In this document: piece after piece, positions 9,934-20,351 of the stretch
Numbering within the stretch: position 1 is the stretch's first letter
Layout of the letters: every line of letters begins with the position of its first letter
NCBI GenBank assembly: GCA_016806645.1
Contig: JACSYO010002098.1
Span: 126,501-190,500 of the forward strand
Direction of reading: 5' to 3'
DNA length: 64,000 nt
From: Ophiodon elongatus
Taxonomy: Eukaryota > Chordata > Actinopteri > Perciformes > Hexagrammidae
Position numbers and translations under genes: made by a program
The notes under the pieces: generated by a model
Told to the model about the DNA's origin: nothing
The model's database searches: none
The model's input: only the letters and a program-made list of their open reading frames with translations

Positions 9934-10975
9934 CATAATATCTTGATTAAGAGGCTAAGTGGGCATATCTGGTGTCTGATACCTCTCCACTCTCTTGTGG
10001 TGTACCACGGGGCTTGGTTCTGGGGCCTCTATTATTTTCTTTATATTTCTTATCTTTGGGAAAGATTATTAAAATGTATAACGTTGCGTATCATTATATA
10101 CAGATGATATCCAACTCTATCTTTCCTTCAAACCCAGTGAGACTTTCAGGTTAACTGGGCTCCTAGACTGTGTCAATACTATTAAGGACTGGACGGCAGA
10201 AAATTGTTTACAACTGAATGATAATAAGATGGAGGTTCTGGTTATTGCACCTGATGAGGCTGTCCCCACGATCAAGCAGAGCATTGGTCCCGTCTCCTCT
10301 GCTGTCCACCTAAACCTGCGTAATCTCGGGGTAATATTTGACCACCATGTTAAGCAGCTGTCTAGATCTTGTTTCTTCCACCTAAGAAATATTTGTAAGC
10401 TGAGATCTGTATTATCAACAGCTGAATTAGAGATGATCATATATGCGTTTATCTCTTCTCGTATTGATTATTGTAATGCACTTTTCTCCTCACCCAGTAT
10501 GTCTGCGATTAACCGTTTGCAGGTAATCCAGAATGCTGCTGCCAGATTACTGACCAGGACAAATAGACGGTCTCACATCACCCCCATACTCAGATCTCTT
10601 ATAGACGGTCTCACATCACCCCCATACTCATATCTCTTATAGACGGTCTCACATCACCCCCACACTCAGATCTCTTATAGATGGTCTCACACCCCCCCCA
10701 TACTCAGATCTCTTATAGACGGTCTCACATCACTACCATACTCAGATCTCTTATAGACGGTCTCACATCACCCCCACACTCAGATCTCTTATAGACGGTC
10801 TCACATCACCCCCACACTCAGATCTCTTATAGACGGTCTCACATCACTACCATACTCAGATCTCTTATAGACGGTCTCACATCACCCCCACACTCAGATC
10901 TCTTATAGACGGTCTCACATCACCCCCACACTCAGATCTCTTCACTGGCTCCCTGTAGAGTATAAGATTCACTAG
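9934..10975 (+). pseudogene. L2-clade LINE reverse transcriptase, second part
   Basis: Continues the LINE after the hAT. Recognisable pieces are 'HNILIKRLS', 'SPLSCGVPRGLVLGPLLFSL', the catalytic box at 10,097-10,108 reading YTDD instead of YADD, 'WTAENCLQLNDNKMEVLVIA', 'LNLRNLGVIFDHHVKQLSRS', 'FFHLRNICKLRSVLS', 'FISSRIDYCNALF' and 'RLQVIQNAAARLLTRTNRRS'. A 38-bp minisatellite interrupts the next motif, and the last trace is 'LHWLPVEYKIH' near 10,950. Frameshifts and the repeat array leave it inactive. No 3' UTR of the ATTGA-tailed type follows. Confidence 0.8.
10566..10945 (+). repeat. 38-bp minisatellite, about 10 units, inside a LINE
   Basis: The unit from 'gacggtctcacatcaccccc' to 'atactcagatctcttata' recurs at exactly 38-bp steps (10,566; 10,604; 10,642; 10,680; 10,718 and so on). 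Variants 'acatcactaccatactc' and 'ccccacactc' occur in a mixed order. The unit is derived from the LINE codons for RRSHITPILRSL. Confidence 0.95.
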
Positions 10976-11689
10976 TTCATTCACATATGTGGATGATGAT
11001 GGTTTGGATTTAGATATACGTTTTAGTGGCTTAACATTATCTAAGGTAGTTTCCATATTACATTAAAGCAGTTCACTAAATCAAGAGTGTTTGAATGCCG
11101 ATCAAAGGATTCACCAGAATTCACAAATAATGCAGAAAAACTTGTCATTAAATTAGAATAATTAAAATAATTCTTGTTCACATAAAACAAGTTAAAAACA
11201 AGACATAGATGTTTCTTAAAATCAAAGATGATAAATCCAGACCCAAAATAAAAACGAAGTTCAATGTATGGTCTCATTTATGAGTAGGGTCGACACAATG
11301 TTTAAAATTTCAGTAGCAAAGCTGAGATGTCATCAACATGGATGTTAAAGTCACAAGCAATGGCCAACAGGCCAAATTTAAAAGATTTTTAAAGGCACAC
11401 AAAACAATGTTCAAACTGTATGGAATTTTGAAAGAATCAACAGTTTCTCTTTTGCTGATTGTGTAACGCTAGCTTTGATTAGCTAGCACCCAATCATTAA
11501 TTTGCTCTAGCCAGTGGTAAAAGGAAGCTTGGATCCTTTGACAGAGACACAAGCTAAAACAACTTAAACTGTATAATGCTTTTGACTTTTGCACTGTGTT
11601 TATTGTTGTGCAGCAATTCACAGAGACAAATTCCTTGTATGTGCCACTAAAACGATTAACGTAAGGTTTGAGTGGGCGAGCAGGGAGAG
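10976..11689. other. Unclassified DNA; possible LINE tail near the right end
   Basis: No gene seen. 11,550-11,665 ('tttgcactgtgtttattgttg' then 'acaaattccttgtatgtg') resembles the 3' end of a fish LINE, but no coding part is attached and I cannot assign it. Confidence 0.35.
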
Positions 11690-12285
11690 AGAGAGCTGTG
11701 GCTGAACTCAGAGGAGGCAGCTGTTGTTCAGAGCAGAGGAGAAATGATTAGGAGAGTCTGTAAACATCTTCTCTGTCTTCTCGATCACAGAGAGGTGATT
11801 AAAAGACTTTGTTACATGAATACTTGTTTTAGTTGTCTCAAGCTAAATAATAATAAAAGTAATAACACTTACTTTAGCAACCAACTGAACAGAGTGTAAC
11901 GTTACTATGATCGTTATGATTCACAGACACACTGTAATATTACAGTAATATCACTGTAGCAGTTCCAGTGTAACATACATGTTGAAATACTGTCAGCAGC
12001 CCTCGGTCTCTCCCGTCACGGTCTCACTGAGTCTCACTCGGTTGCTATTTGCACTTTATACTGAGTTTCTAAGCTTTTGGTTTAGACAACACCAGTTACA
12101 CTCCAGTCAAATGCTCTATGTAACTAATTTATTCCGCCATACTTGATAAAACTGATTTATCATTTTTTACAGTTTGTAGCTGTTACCATAACTACACATG
12201 TAAGATGATGATGTTGTAGTAAACTATAGCTTTCCTCCTGTCACACTTACTGTCATACAACTTGATGTTATTACGTGACAGTATA
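11690..12285 (+). repeat. Dispersed repeat, copy A of an inverted pair
   Basis: From about 'gaggaggcagctgttgttca' to 'gacagtatag' this ~590-bp stretch is matched in reverse orientation at 20,160-21,505. Both copies contain a short frame with nearly identical residues ('SEEAAVVQSRGEMIRRVCKH' through 'KSNNTYFSNQLNRV'), here at 11,672-11,899. The shared frame follows from the DNA identity and does not show that it is coding. I do not recognise the family; no TIRs or poly-A-like tail are obvious. Confidence 0.8.
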
Positions 12286-13421
12286 GTGTTAACTGAATTT
12301 TCCATGTTTTACAGGTGATCTGATTGAGCAAAATTGTACATGTTCAACAAATAAATAATTTATATGTTGGAATGAGCCATATGGTAAAAGTGAGGCCCAA
12401 AAAGTTCAGTGTTTGTGGATAACAAATGTGATCCTGAGAGGTTTGGGGAAGACCATCCCGTTTAAAGAGTTGCGATTGGTTATGGAAGGAAATAAAGTTA
12501 TTTTAAGAGTTCAGCAGAGGGCGGAGCTTGTGTCGGTTAGAACTACCCTAATCCAGAATCCCGCAGGCACACTCTTTACATTTTTGAACATCAATTAATC
12601 TTTTGTAATATTAGGCTACATAAATAGATTTGACATGCCATTTAGCCTTGTTTAAACTTTATTAAGAAATGTAAAATAGAGGTATGAGTCAATAAACTAT
12701 ATGCTTCTATATTTAAATTGCTTTTTGGTTTTGTGTTGTTATTGAATCAGTGAATATGATCAGGTATGAGACACCATTAAACAGACTTGGCTCATTGAGT
12801 GCCAATAAAACTTAATGCTTACCATTTAAGCATCGTAATCATGTGTATGCTGCAGACTCATTGCTTGACATTTTTTGATATGATAGTGGAAAAATTAAAG
12901 GAAGACTGTCATTGAGGGATCCAGGTTATTTTCAGGTGGGGAGTACAGGGGGGGAACAACAACAATCAAGAATAACCCTATTTACAGCACTGTTCATTTT
13001 CACATATTGAACATATATTACAATTTTTTGATAATGGTAATCATTCCTCTTCAACTGTATAGTGTTTATCACAGTGAAATGAGAACATTAACGACAATAT
13101 TCTATACCCTTAATCAGTAATTAGTGCTCAGCTCTGTACAGTAAACAACATCTTAGTGTTCTGCACATTATTCAATCTTAAGCAGAATAAGCAGCAGTCA
13201 ATACATTCTTACAGTGGAAAGTTCTCATCATTTAGAGGTAGAGACACAACTAAACATTTATTATTAACAATTAGTATTTTGAGATTTCCATGTCGACTGC
13301 CTTTTGAACACATCCATATTCAAGGCCTTGGCTCTCTTGGAAATGGAATAGAAAACAAAAAAAGACATGTCTTGATCAATTGCCTAATTACAATTTGACA
13401 ACAGATCTATGAAGAGTAGAG
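12286..13421. other. Unique-looking AT-rich DNA, no gene seen
   Basis: No repeat family or protein motif recognised. The frames at 12,413-12,598 and 13,156-13,398 have no family resemblance. Confidence 0.4.
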
Positions 13422-13930
13422 CTAGTCTTTGGCTTTCTCCCTCTCAGTGCTAATGTTGCCCTGCTGATCAATATCCAAGCACTTCTGTCTACAACACCCC
13501 AAAAATGCTTCATCTCTGTACTGTACAGATGTGTCCTGTAATGCCTCAATGAGGGCTAGTGCTCTAGCTAAGTCCAATGACGAGGATTGCAGCATATCAG
13601 ACAGAAACTTTGTGTCCACCAGTATCCTCTGAAAAGTTGCCAGAATGGCAATACGTTTAGGCCTACCTGCCCACGCATTCCACTTCCCTATAAACATCGG
13701 TCTCCATTGCTCTGATTTTCAATGTCATGGTGGACTCAGAGAGCAGCTGCAAGGGTTTCCAGGCTGATCCTGAAACATTTTGCTCATGCCACTTCTGGTG
13801 TACATAAGACCCAGATAGAAGGTGATCCAACAATTAAAAAAACAAGATACCTCTGGGACTGCCTTTACTGTGTCCACAATTACCAAATTGAGGCAATGTG
13901 CATTGCACTGCACATAAAGTGTTCTTAGCC
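13422..13930 (-). pseudogene. hAT transposase remnant (TTF-type/ZMYM1-like)
   Basis: On the minus strand two adjoining frames read 'QCNAHCLNLVIVDTVKAVPE' (from 13,913) and then 'RPKRIAILATFQRILVDTKF', 'LSDMLQSSSLDLARALALIE' (from 13,697). They match the middle of TTF-type/ZMYM1-like hAT transposases, where the CxAHxLNLV motif lies in the RNase H-like fold and is followed by a segment usually reading like 'GDTKxLSDxLQSxxLDLA'. The link between the two frames is frameshifted and shortened. No terminal repeats are visible nearby. It may extend a little upstream (traces near 14,100), but that part is too decayed. Confidence 0.65.
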
Positions 13931-15984
13931 AGCGACTGAATCAGTATCAGACTGTATCAGCGACACACAGTTGTGTCTGCCGCTCATCACTAAGGCCCCG
14001 TTGCAGCCTGTCCCAACCAGCTGCTCTCTGTATTCCAATGGCTAGTTTTGGAGGCTATTCACAATTTTATATTTTAGCTCAGCAGCATCAGCATGCTTAA
14101 AATGCATGAAACTTTCATGCACTACCCTTGAGGTATTACCTGAGCAGAAAGAAAATGTGTTCTTATCTAATTTAAGTCTTAATGTCTCATCAGCTAAGAT
14201 GCTAAAAGCTCTGCTTTAGATTTTGGAGGTGCTGGCTGAGATGGTTAGGAAGGACATTGCTAAAGAGGAAAACTGAATTGGAATGTTGTGTTGGCATTGC
14301 TATGCTCAATTTTCTGTTTTACTAAATGGTCATAGCTTTGCTTGGCCATAAAGTCTCCTTTATTCTCCGAGTCCTTTTACTCTTGATGGCCACACAGTGT
14401 AATGTTTTGGGTGGCTGTACAAAGTATGACATGAGCAATGGTCTTGATATACTTTTCTGTTCAGTTCTAATCCTACATATATACATGGGCTTATTCCAAT
14501 TTGAGCAGGATCGGTTGTTCTGGGCCCAGAGCACTTCTGAGAAATGTCTGGAAATATAAAAAAGTTTCAAAATGAGTCAATGCTGAAATTGTCTAGAACT
14601 AGGTAATTGTTAAACAATGACATACAACAACATACTGAGATGTTCAAGCTCTTTTCACAAAATTTTCTTTAGAATTTGGTTCCAATACAGAAGACACCTC
14701 AATCTTAAACAAGCAAGCACTTTTTCTCCATGAACACCCACCTTTTCTTACCATCACAAATAGATTCAGCATTTAAGTTCTGTCGATGAAAAATCTGTTA
14801 ACACTTTTACTACATTTAACTACATATGATACAGAAATAATATCCCTGAGTAACACTTTTTTTAGATACTTTTTTTTGTCACTTAATTTTTTGTATTAAT
14901 TTTAGATGTATTAACATTATACATAGATATAAAAGTTAGGTTTGTCAGACAATAATAAAGTATAAAATAATAATAATAATAATAATAAAAGAAAATAATA
15001 ATAATAAAAAGAAATACAAACAGGGAGAACAAAAATATTATTTTAGATACTTGCATTTTTTTAGATACTTGCAGGTCCAGAGCTTTGCTAAACAGCATTC
15101 TCCATCTTTCCCTTGAAGTCCGAACTTTTGGATCATATCTCGTATGGGAAGTGCTTAATCTCCAGGGTCTATATTTTTATCCAACACATTGAGCCCCTTA
15201 CGTGGGCAAGAACTATTGGAGAAGAAATGGAAAGATAAGTCTTGCACACAGCCATACCTCATCCCTTTGTATAAGACATGGATGAATACAGTTTAAACTT
15301 AAGTGATTCCCCGACTGCAGTTTTCAAATGCTAGACTAGCTTAAATATTCCCGACAGTAAATCCAAAAATGTCCAAGATGCCACCAAAGTCCTGCCACTT
15401 TGGGCCACATGTTTTGGAAATGTTAGGCAATGAACAAATTCTGGAATCTCATTTTTGAATCCGTCTCCCATGTATGTGGTAGATTGTTTGCCCCCAACAT
15501 AAATGCTATTGTATTTGTATCTCTCTTGGCCAGCTGTCTCCTTTTTCGCAATTGTAAATCATTAAAGCCTCTATCATTCATACAATGGGTTAGAGAGATG
15601 AGGATATCTCTGAAATTAGAAAAAGTCAGTTATGCAGTTTGTGTGTCCCAGAAAATGTTCTCAACAAATCCCCTTTTATAGGATATGTTGTCTTTTGCCT
15701 AAATCAAGCCCTTTTTGTAATAACTATGGTAACCAGATACCCATCTTCTTAGCGACTGAGGAAGATAACTTCAATATAAGTCAATATGTACTGTACACAT
15801 CTCACACACTTTTTCTTTTATTTAGATATGTTCTATTTGCAGAATCGGTTTATTTCTATTGAAAATCTCTATTGTGTGAATGCTGATTCAGCAGCATTAT
15901 TGTTATCCTATTCTATACTCAACTTATTTTAACTACTTCTGTATACTTTTAGCTTTTAGTATAATATTTTTTTTAGTATACTTT
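13931..15984. other. AT-rich unclassified DNA
   Basis: Apart from an AAT microsatellite I see no repeat family, gene or regulatory site that I can support. Faint transposase-like words on the minus strand near 14,100 ('VVHESFMHFKHADAAELKYK') suggest the hAT relic once reached this far. Confidence 0.35.
14965..15012. repeat. (AAT)n microsatellite, imperfect
   Basis: Two runs of AAT units separated by 'aaaagaa'. Confidence 0.95.
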
Positions 15985-16172
15985 CTTTTCAAGTATCAAA
16001 ACATTCAGCTCTTCAGGGACATGGTTTTTTCTACCATTTATACTTTGCAGGCACCCCTTCTCACCAATATCACTGATGCTCTGTAGATGAGTACCAATAA
16101 TATTCTGGGCGGTTTTAATCATCAGCTGTAGATCCGTCCTGTCCTGGGCCTTACACATCCCATGCTATATGC
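15985..16172 (-). pseudogene. Rex1-like LINE, C-terminal fragment
   Basis: The minus-strand frame reads 'KAQDRTDLQLMIKTAQNIIG' then 'THLQSISDIGEKGCLQS', the C-terminal end of the Rex1/Babar-type ORF2. The preceding part of the same ORF lies at 17,045-17,235, on the far side of a plus-strand L2 insertion, so the two pieces are one LINE split in two. Confidence 0.8.
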
Positions 16173-16179
16173 ATATATT

Positions 16180-17044
16180 ATATGCCATGCCATATTATCT
16201 CACTAGAGAGCTGTGCTCACTGAATGCGGGGCTGCTTTTGGTTCCTAGAGTCTTAAAAAGTAGGATGGGAGCCAGAGCCTTCAGTTATCAAGCTCCTCTT
16301 CTATGGAACCAGCTTCCACTTTCAGTCCAGGGGGCAGACACAGTGACCACATTTAAGAGTAGACTTAAGACTTTCCTCTTTGATAGCGCTTATAGTTAGG
16401 GCTGGCTCAGGTCTGCCCTGGTCCAGTCCCTTGATATGCTGCTATAGGCCTAGACTGCCGGGGGACAACTTAGGATACACTGAGCTCCTCTCTCCTCTTC
16501 GCTCTCTCCTTCTGTATAAATTCATGTTCTATCAATGCACATTACTAACTCTACTTCTTCCCCCGGAATCTTTGTGCCTTCTTGCCTCGCAGGTTTCTAT
16601 GGATTGTGGGTGCATCTGGACGCTGGTCCTGTATCCTGCTGTGGTCCTGACCGGCACCTACTGCTATTATCATTATTTCTAGTTGCATTGCAATTAGTAT
16701 GGTCAATACCATTAATGCTTCTATTATCGTTACTATTCTACTATGCTCTCATTACATAAATAATTTCTGTCATATCCATTGAATGTGTTGTAACTCTGTT
16801 ATGTTGTTCATTCTGTACACATGACATCTATTGTACTTCTGTCCATCCTGATAGAGGATCCTCCTCTGTTGCTCTCCTGAAGGTTTCTTCCCTTTTTCTC
16901 CCCGTTAAAGGTTTTTTTGGGGGGAGTTTTTCCTGAACCGATGAGAGGTCCCGAGACAGAGGATGTCGTTGTGTACAGATTGTAAAGCCCTCTGAGGCTA
17001 ATTTGTAATTTGTGATTTTGGGCTATACAAAATAAATTGAAAAA
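16180..17044 (+). mobile_element. L2 LINE, 5'-truncated, inserted in Rex1
   Basis: The frame 16,169-16,399 encodes the final part of the L2 ORF ('YLTRELCSLNAGLLLVPRVL' to 'FKSRLKTFLFDSAYS'), followed by the complete 3' UTR and a short tail ending 'aaataaattga'. The 3' UTR around 16,675-16,725 is the empty-site version of the place where two other L2 copies carry a SINE. Flanking 'catgct' on both sides may be the remains of a target-site duplication. Confidence 0.9.
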
Positions 17045-17235
17045 GCATGCTTTCTATTGCTCCTCTGTAAAAGTTAACAAAAACTTGGACTTTTGTCTTC
17101 TTAAGTTTCTTAAGAAATAGAGCCGTTTATGAGCTTCCTTCACCGGGATGGAGACATGTGAGGACCATGTCAGGTAGTTTTTTATGTTCATTCCCAGAAA
17201 CTTAAAGCTGTTCAATTTCTCCTCCTCAGCTCCAT
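17045..17235 (-). pseudogene. Rex1-like LINE, part preceding the C-terminus
   Basis: The minus-strand translation reads 'LNSFKFLGMNIKNYLTWSSH' then 'EAHKRLYFLRNLRRQKSKFL' and, after a frameshift, 'LTFYRGAIESML'. This is the post-catalytic part of Rex1-type reverse transcriptases. The sequence breaks right after ESML and continues at 16,172 with 'CKAQDRTDLQ', as expected if the L2 inserted between them. The N-terminal part of the LINE is missing. Confidence 0.8.
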
Positions 17236-17300
17236 TGATGTGTTCAACATTAGGAGGAGAGGAGGAGAGGAAAGGAGAGGAGGAGAGGAGAGAAGGAGGT
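17236..17300. repeat. Purine-rich (GGAGA)n-like tract
   Basis: Imperfect GGAGAGGAGGAGA repeats, all purine on the plus strand. Confidence 0.9.
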
Positions 17301-18049
17301 TTGGCTGCCAAACCTATCATACCACCAATCTTCTAACCTCCCTATGGACATCAGACAGCTTGATTTTAACAGCAGTCAAACATATTTTCAAACACATCTA
17401 TGCTAAATCGATTTCTATGTATGTATGTATATGTATGTTGAAGTTGGAAGGGTTCACAAGGTCTGCATCTATTCTTCTTATTCAAATTTGAAGACTTGAG
17501 TGTTTTTTGGTATTTGACACACACAATAGCCCTTTTTAGATTCTGCAATACTACTGTAAAGAAGATCCGCCATTGGGATTTTTTACACTCTACAATAGGT
17601 GGCCAATCAGATCACAAAGGTGGAGGGCCCCCCCCATGCAACCCTGGAAGATCAGTGCCTGTTCAAGCTACAACTGTTCCGAGCCCCAGTGCAGCTGCAT
17701 AACCTGCATCGATGGCCGCAGACCATTGCGAAATGCTATTTGTTAAGGATACCCAATACATAATACAAAATACAAAAAAAATACAAAAAGAAAAATATAC
17801 AAATTGCAGATGGGTGGTTATTCACCAATTTCCTGGATCATTTTCCAGATAGGAGGTTTTGCACTTTGGCCATGGTAGTTTTGCTGCTGATTACAGCAAA
17901 TTACTCACCCTAAACATACAAATTGGTGTTTATTATTTTTTGTTTGTCTACAGATTAAACACACAAGATAAAAAGTGTTAATTGTGAGGTAGATGTAATT
18001 TAGACAAAGCCAGGTTAGCTTTTTCCAACTGCCTTCTGCCTTTATGCTT
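17301..18049. other. Unclassified DNA, no gene seen
   Basis: Includes a short 'atgtatgtatgt' run near 17,418 and an A-rich stretch near 17,770. No repeat family or protein motif is recognised. Confidence 0.35.
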
Positions 18050-18165
18050 TGCTAAAGCTAAGCCCAAGGACACATTGACATGGGCTAGCAGAGCTGGGGA
18101 TTGAACTGCTGATCCTCTGATTGAAGGATGACCCTGCTCAACACTGATCCACAGTTGCCTACAAC
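18050..18165 (-). mobile_element. SINE head fragment (tRNA-derived part)
   Basis: Read on the minus strand it gives the head of the SINE family found intact at 48,180-48,472: 'cttcaatcagagga', a box B-like 'gcagttcaatccccag' and 'gctagcccatgtcaatgtgt'. The body and tail of the SINE are absent, so only the 5' ~115 bp survive. Confidence 0.7.
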
Positions 18166-18214
18166 CCTGTGGCAAGGAATGAAGCTCTTTAAATAATAAA
18201 CTATATGATTTAAA

Positions 18215-18508
18215 GAGGTTCGGTTCCCGGTCTGGGCGGTCCTTCTGTGTGGAGTTTGCATGTTCTCCCCGTAGCAGCGTGGGTTTCCTCCAGCTTCCTC
18301 CCACAGTCTAAAGACATGCAGCTCAGGTTAATTGGACTCTAAATTGCCCATAGGTGTGAATGTGAGCCTGAATGGTTGTCTGTCTCTATATGTGCCCTGC
18401 AATGAACTGGCAACCTGTCCAGGGTGTACCCTGCCTTTGCCCAATGTCAGCTGGGATCGGCTCCAGCGACCCTAAAATAGGATAAGCGGTTTGGATGATG
18501 GATGGAAC
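18215..18508 (+). mobile_element. SINE with RTE-type (GATG)n tail
   Basis: Begins with a box B-like 'ggttcggttcccgg', continues through 'tttgcatgttctcccc', 'ctaaagacatgcag', 'cctgtccagggtgtaccctg' and 'cagctgggatcggctccagc', and ends 'ggatgatggatgga'. This body and GATG-type tail are very common in fish genomes and resemble the 3' end of RTE/Rex3-type LINEs, so RTE-driven mobility is likely. A Rex3 fragment starts immediately downstream. Confidence 0.75.
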
Positions 18509-18514
18509 TGAAAA

Positions 18515-19002
18515 TCCGAGATCCGCCCTGAGATGCTGGACATTGTTGGGCTGTCTTGGCTGACACGCCTTTTCAATGTCGCATTGGGGTCGGGAACAGT
18601 CCCCATGAACTGGCAGACCGGGGTGGTGGTTCCCATTTTCAAAAAGGGGAACCGGAGAGTATGCTTGAACTATCGGGATGTCACACTACTACTACTACTA
18701 CAGCGTCCCGGGGAAAGCTTATGCCAGGGTGCTGGAAAGGAGGCTCCGACCGTTTGTCGGACCTCAGATTCAAGAGGAGCAGTTCGGATTCCATCCCGGT
18801 TGTGGAACAGTGGACCAGCTCTTTACCCTCGTAGACTGCTGGAGGGGTTCTGGGAGTTTGCCCAACAAGTCTACATGTGCTTTGTGGACTTGGAGAAGGC
18901 TTTCGACTGGGTCCCTCTGGGTTTTTTGTTGGGGGGTGCTGCGGGAGTATGGGGTACCAGACCCATTGCAACGCGCTTTCCGGTCTCTGTACGGCTGCAG
19001 TA
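18515..19002 (+). pseudogene. Rex3 LINE reverse transcriptase, first part
   Basis: The frame 18,533-19,003 reads 'LSWLTRLFNVALGSGTVPMN', 'WQTGVVVPIFKKGNRRVCLN' and, with frame changes, 'YARVLERRLRPFVGPQIQEE', 'CFVDLEKAFDWVPLG' and 'LREYGVPDPLQRAFRSLYGC'. These are RTE-clade Rex3 motifs. The DNA at 18,611-18,630 contains exactly the 20-base site I remember for the standard Rex3 primer R3 ('tggcagaccggggtggtggt'). The ORF is frameshifted and is cut after LYGCSR by an L2 fragment; it resumes at 19,698. Confidence 0.9.
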
Positions 19003-19697
19003 GGACCAGGGCAAACCTGAACCAGCCTGCTCTTTGATAAGCGCTATCAAAGAGAAAAGTCTTAAGTCTACTCTTAAATGTGGTGACCGTGTCTGAGCCC
19101 AAGACTGAAAGTGGAAGTTGGTTCCATAGAAGAGGAGCTTGATAGCTGAAGGCTCTGGCTTCCATCCTATTTTTTAAGACTCTAGGAACCACAAGTAGCC
19201 CCGCATTCAGTGAGCACAGCTCTCTAGTAGGGTAATATGGTACCATAAGCTCTCTAGTGGGATAATATGGTACTATGAGCTCTTTAGTGGGGTGATATGG
19301 TACTATGAGGCCTCCAGTGGGGTAATATGGTACTATAAGCTCTATACTGGGGTAATATGGTACTATGAGCTCTCTAGTGGGGTAATATGGTACTATGAGC
19401 TCTCCAGTGGGGTAATATGGTACTATGAGCTCTCTACTGGGGTAATATGGTAGTATAAACTATCTAGTGGGGTAATATGGTACTATAAGCTCCTTCAGAT
19501 ATGATGGTGCCTCACCAATTAAGGTTTTGTAGGTGAGGAGGAGGATTTTAAATTTGATTCTGGATTTTACAGGGAGCCAGTGCAGAGAAGTTAATACAGG
19601 AGTAATATGATCTCTTTTCTTAGTTTTTGTTAGTACACGAGCTGCAGCATTCTGGATCAACTGGAGAGATTTAAGAGACTTATTAGAGCAGCCTGAG
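19003..19697 (-). mobile_element. L2 LINE fragment inserted in Rex3, lacking its tail
   Basis: Minus-strand translation gives 'MIQNAAARVLTKTKKRDHIT', 'PVLTSLHWLPVKSRIKFKIL', 'IGEAPSYLKELIVPYYPTR' and, beyond a 30-bp repeat array, 'LCSLNAGLLVVPRVLKNRME' to 'KSRLKTFLFDSAY'. Only the first ~27 bp of the 3' UTR ('ggaccagggcaaacctgaac' in plus orientation) are present; the rest of the UTR and the ATTGA tail are missing. An ordinary target-primed L2 insertion would keep its 3' end, so this piece arrived or was trimmed in another way. Confidence 0.85.
19221..19490 (-). repeat. 30-bp in-frame tandem array, 9 units, in the L2 ORF
   Basis: Nine units of exactly 30 bp in plus orientation, 'tctctagtgg' + 'ggtaatatgg' + 'tactatgagc' with substitutions. 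Sense to the L2 each unit codes for LIVPYYPTRE. Ordinary L2 copies have this segment once. The same site is expanded to three units at 25,609-25,697. Confidence 0.95.
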
Positions 19698-20010
19698 AAT
19701 AGTCAGACACGTTCCCGGTGGATGTTGGCCTCCGCCAGGGCTGCCCTTTATCACCTGTTCGTGACTTTCATAGACAGGATATCTATGTGCAGCCGGGAGG
19801 TGGAGAACGTCAGGTTCGATGGGGTCCTGGGATCGCCTCTCTTCTGTTTGCAGATGATGTGGTCCTGTTGGCCTCCTCAGACCGTGACCTCCAGCATTCA
19901 CTGGGGCGGTTTGCAGCTCAGTGTGAAGCGGCAGGGATGAGAGTTAGCACCTCCAAACCGTTCTGACTGTCACCTATGGTCACGAACTTAAGTTGTGTCA
20001 GATGCTGATG
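19698..20010 (+). pseudogene. Rex3 LINE reverse transcriptase, second part
   Basis: Continues the Rex3 with 'VDVGLRQGCPLSPV' and the catalytic segment 'SLLFADDVVLLASSDRDLQH', followed by 'FAAQCEAAGMRVSTSKPF'. The intact FADD box is at about 19,849-19,860. The DNA at 19,737-19,757 matches the recalled standard Rex3 F3 primer site in reverse, except for its last base. After STSKP a deletion jumps to 'VTYGHEL' near 19,978, which normally lies over 100 residues downstream. Frameshifts make it inactive. Confidence 0.88.
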
Positions 20011-20351
20011 GAGCTCTCTGTCAGAGGTCACCCTGGCTCCTCTTCTCCTCTGATGGTTTCTCATACTGTACTGGTTCAGGAGCACCTCGTCAGACAGGAG
20101 CTTCTGGACCGAGCATTAGGTCACTGAGATCACCTATAAAATGACAGACTCACTGTTAGATTATACTGTCATATAATAAAATCAGGGTTTCAGTAAGTGT
20201 GACAGGAGGAAAATTATAGTTTACTACAACATTATCATCTTACATATGTAGTTATGGTAACAGCTACAAACTGTAAAAATGATAAATCAGTTTTATCAAG
20301 TATGGAGGAAGAAATTAGTTACATAGAACATTTGACTGGAGTGTAACTGGT

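Noticed and set aside
9223..10945. Possible CRISPR-like arrays (28-bp and 38-bp repeats)
   Set aside because: Units are directly adjacent without unique spacers, lie inside transposon coding sequence, and the genome is a vertebrate's.
11672..11899. Small protein shared by 11,672-11,899 (+) and 21,282-21,515 (-)
   Set aside because: The whole ~590-bp DNA is duplicated, so conservation of the frame is expected; the N-terminal parts differ and no homologue is recognised.
17236..17300. Triplex or promoter GAGA element
   Set aside because: Only a purine-rich simple repeat; no gene start nearby.
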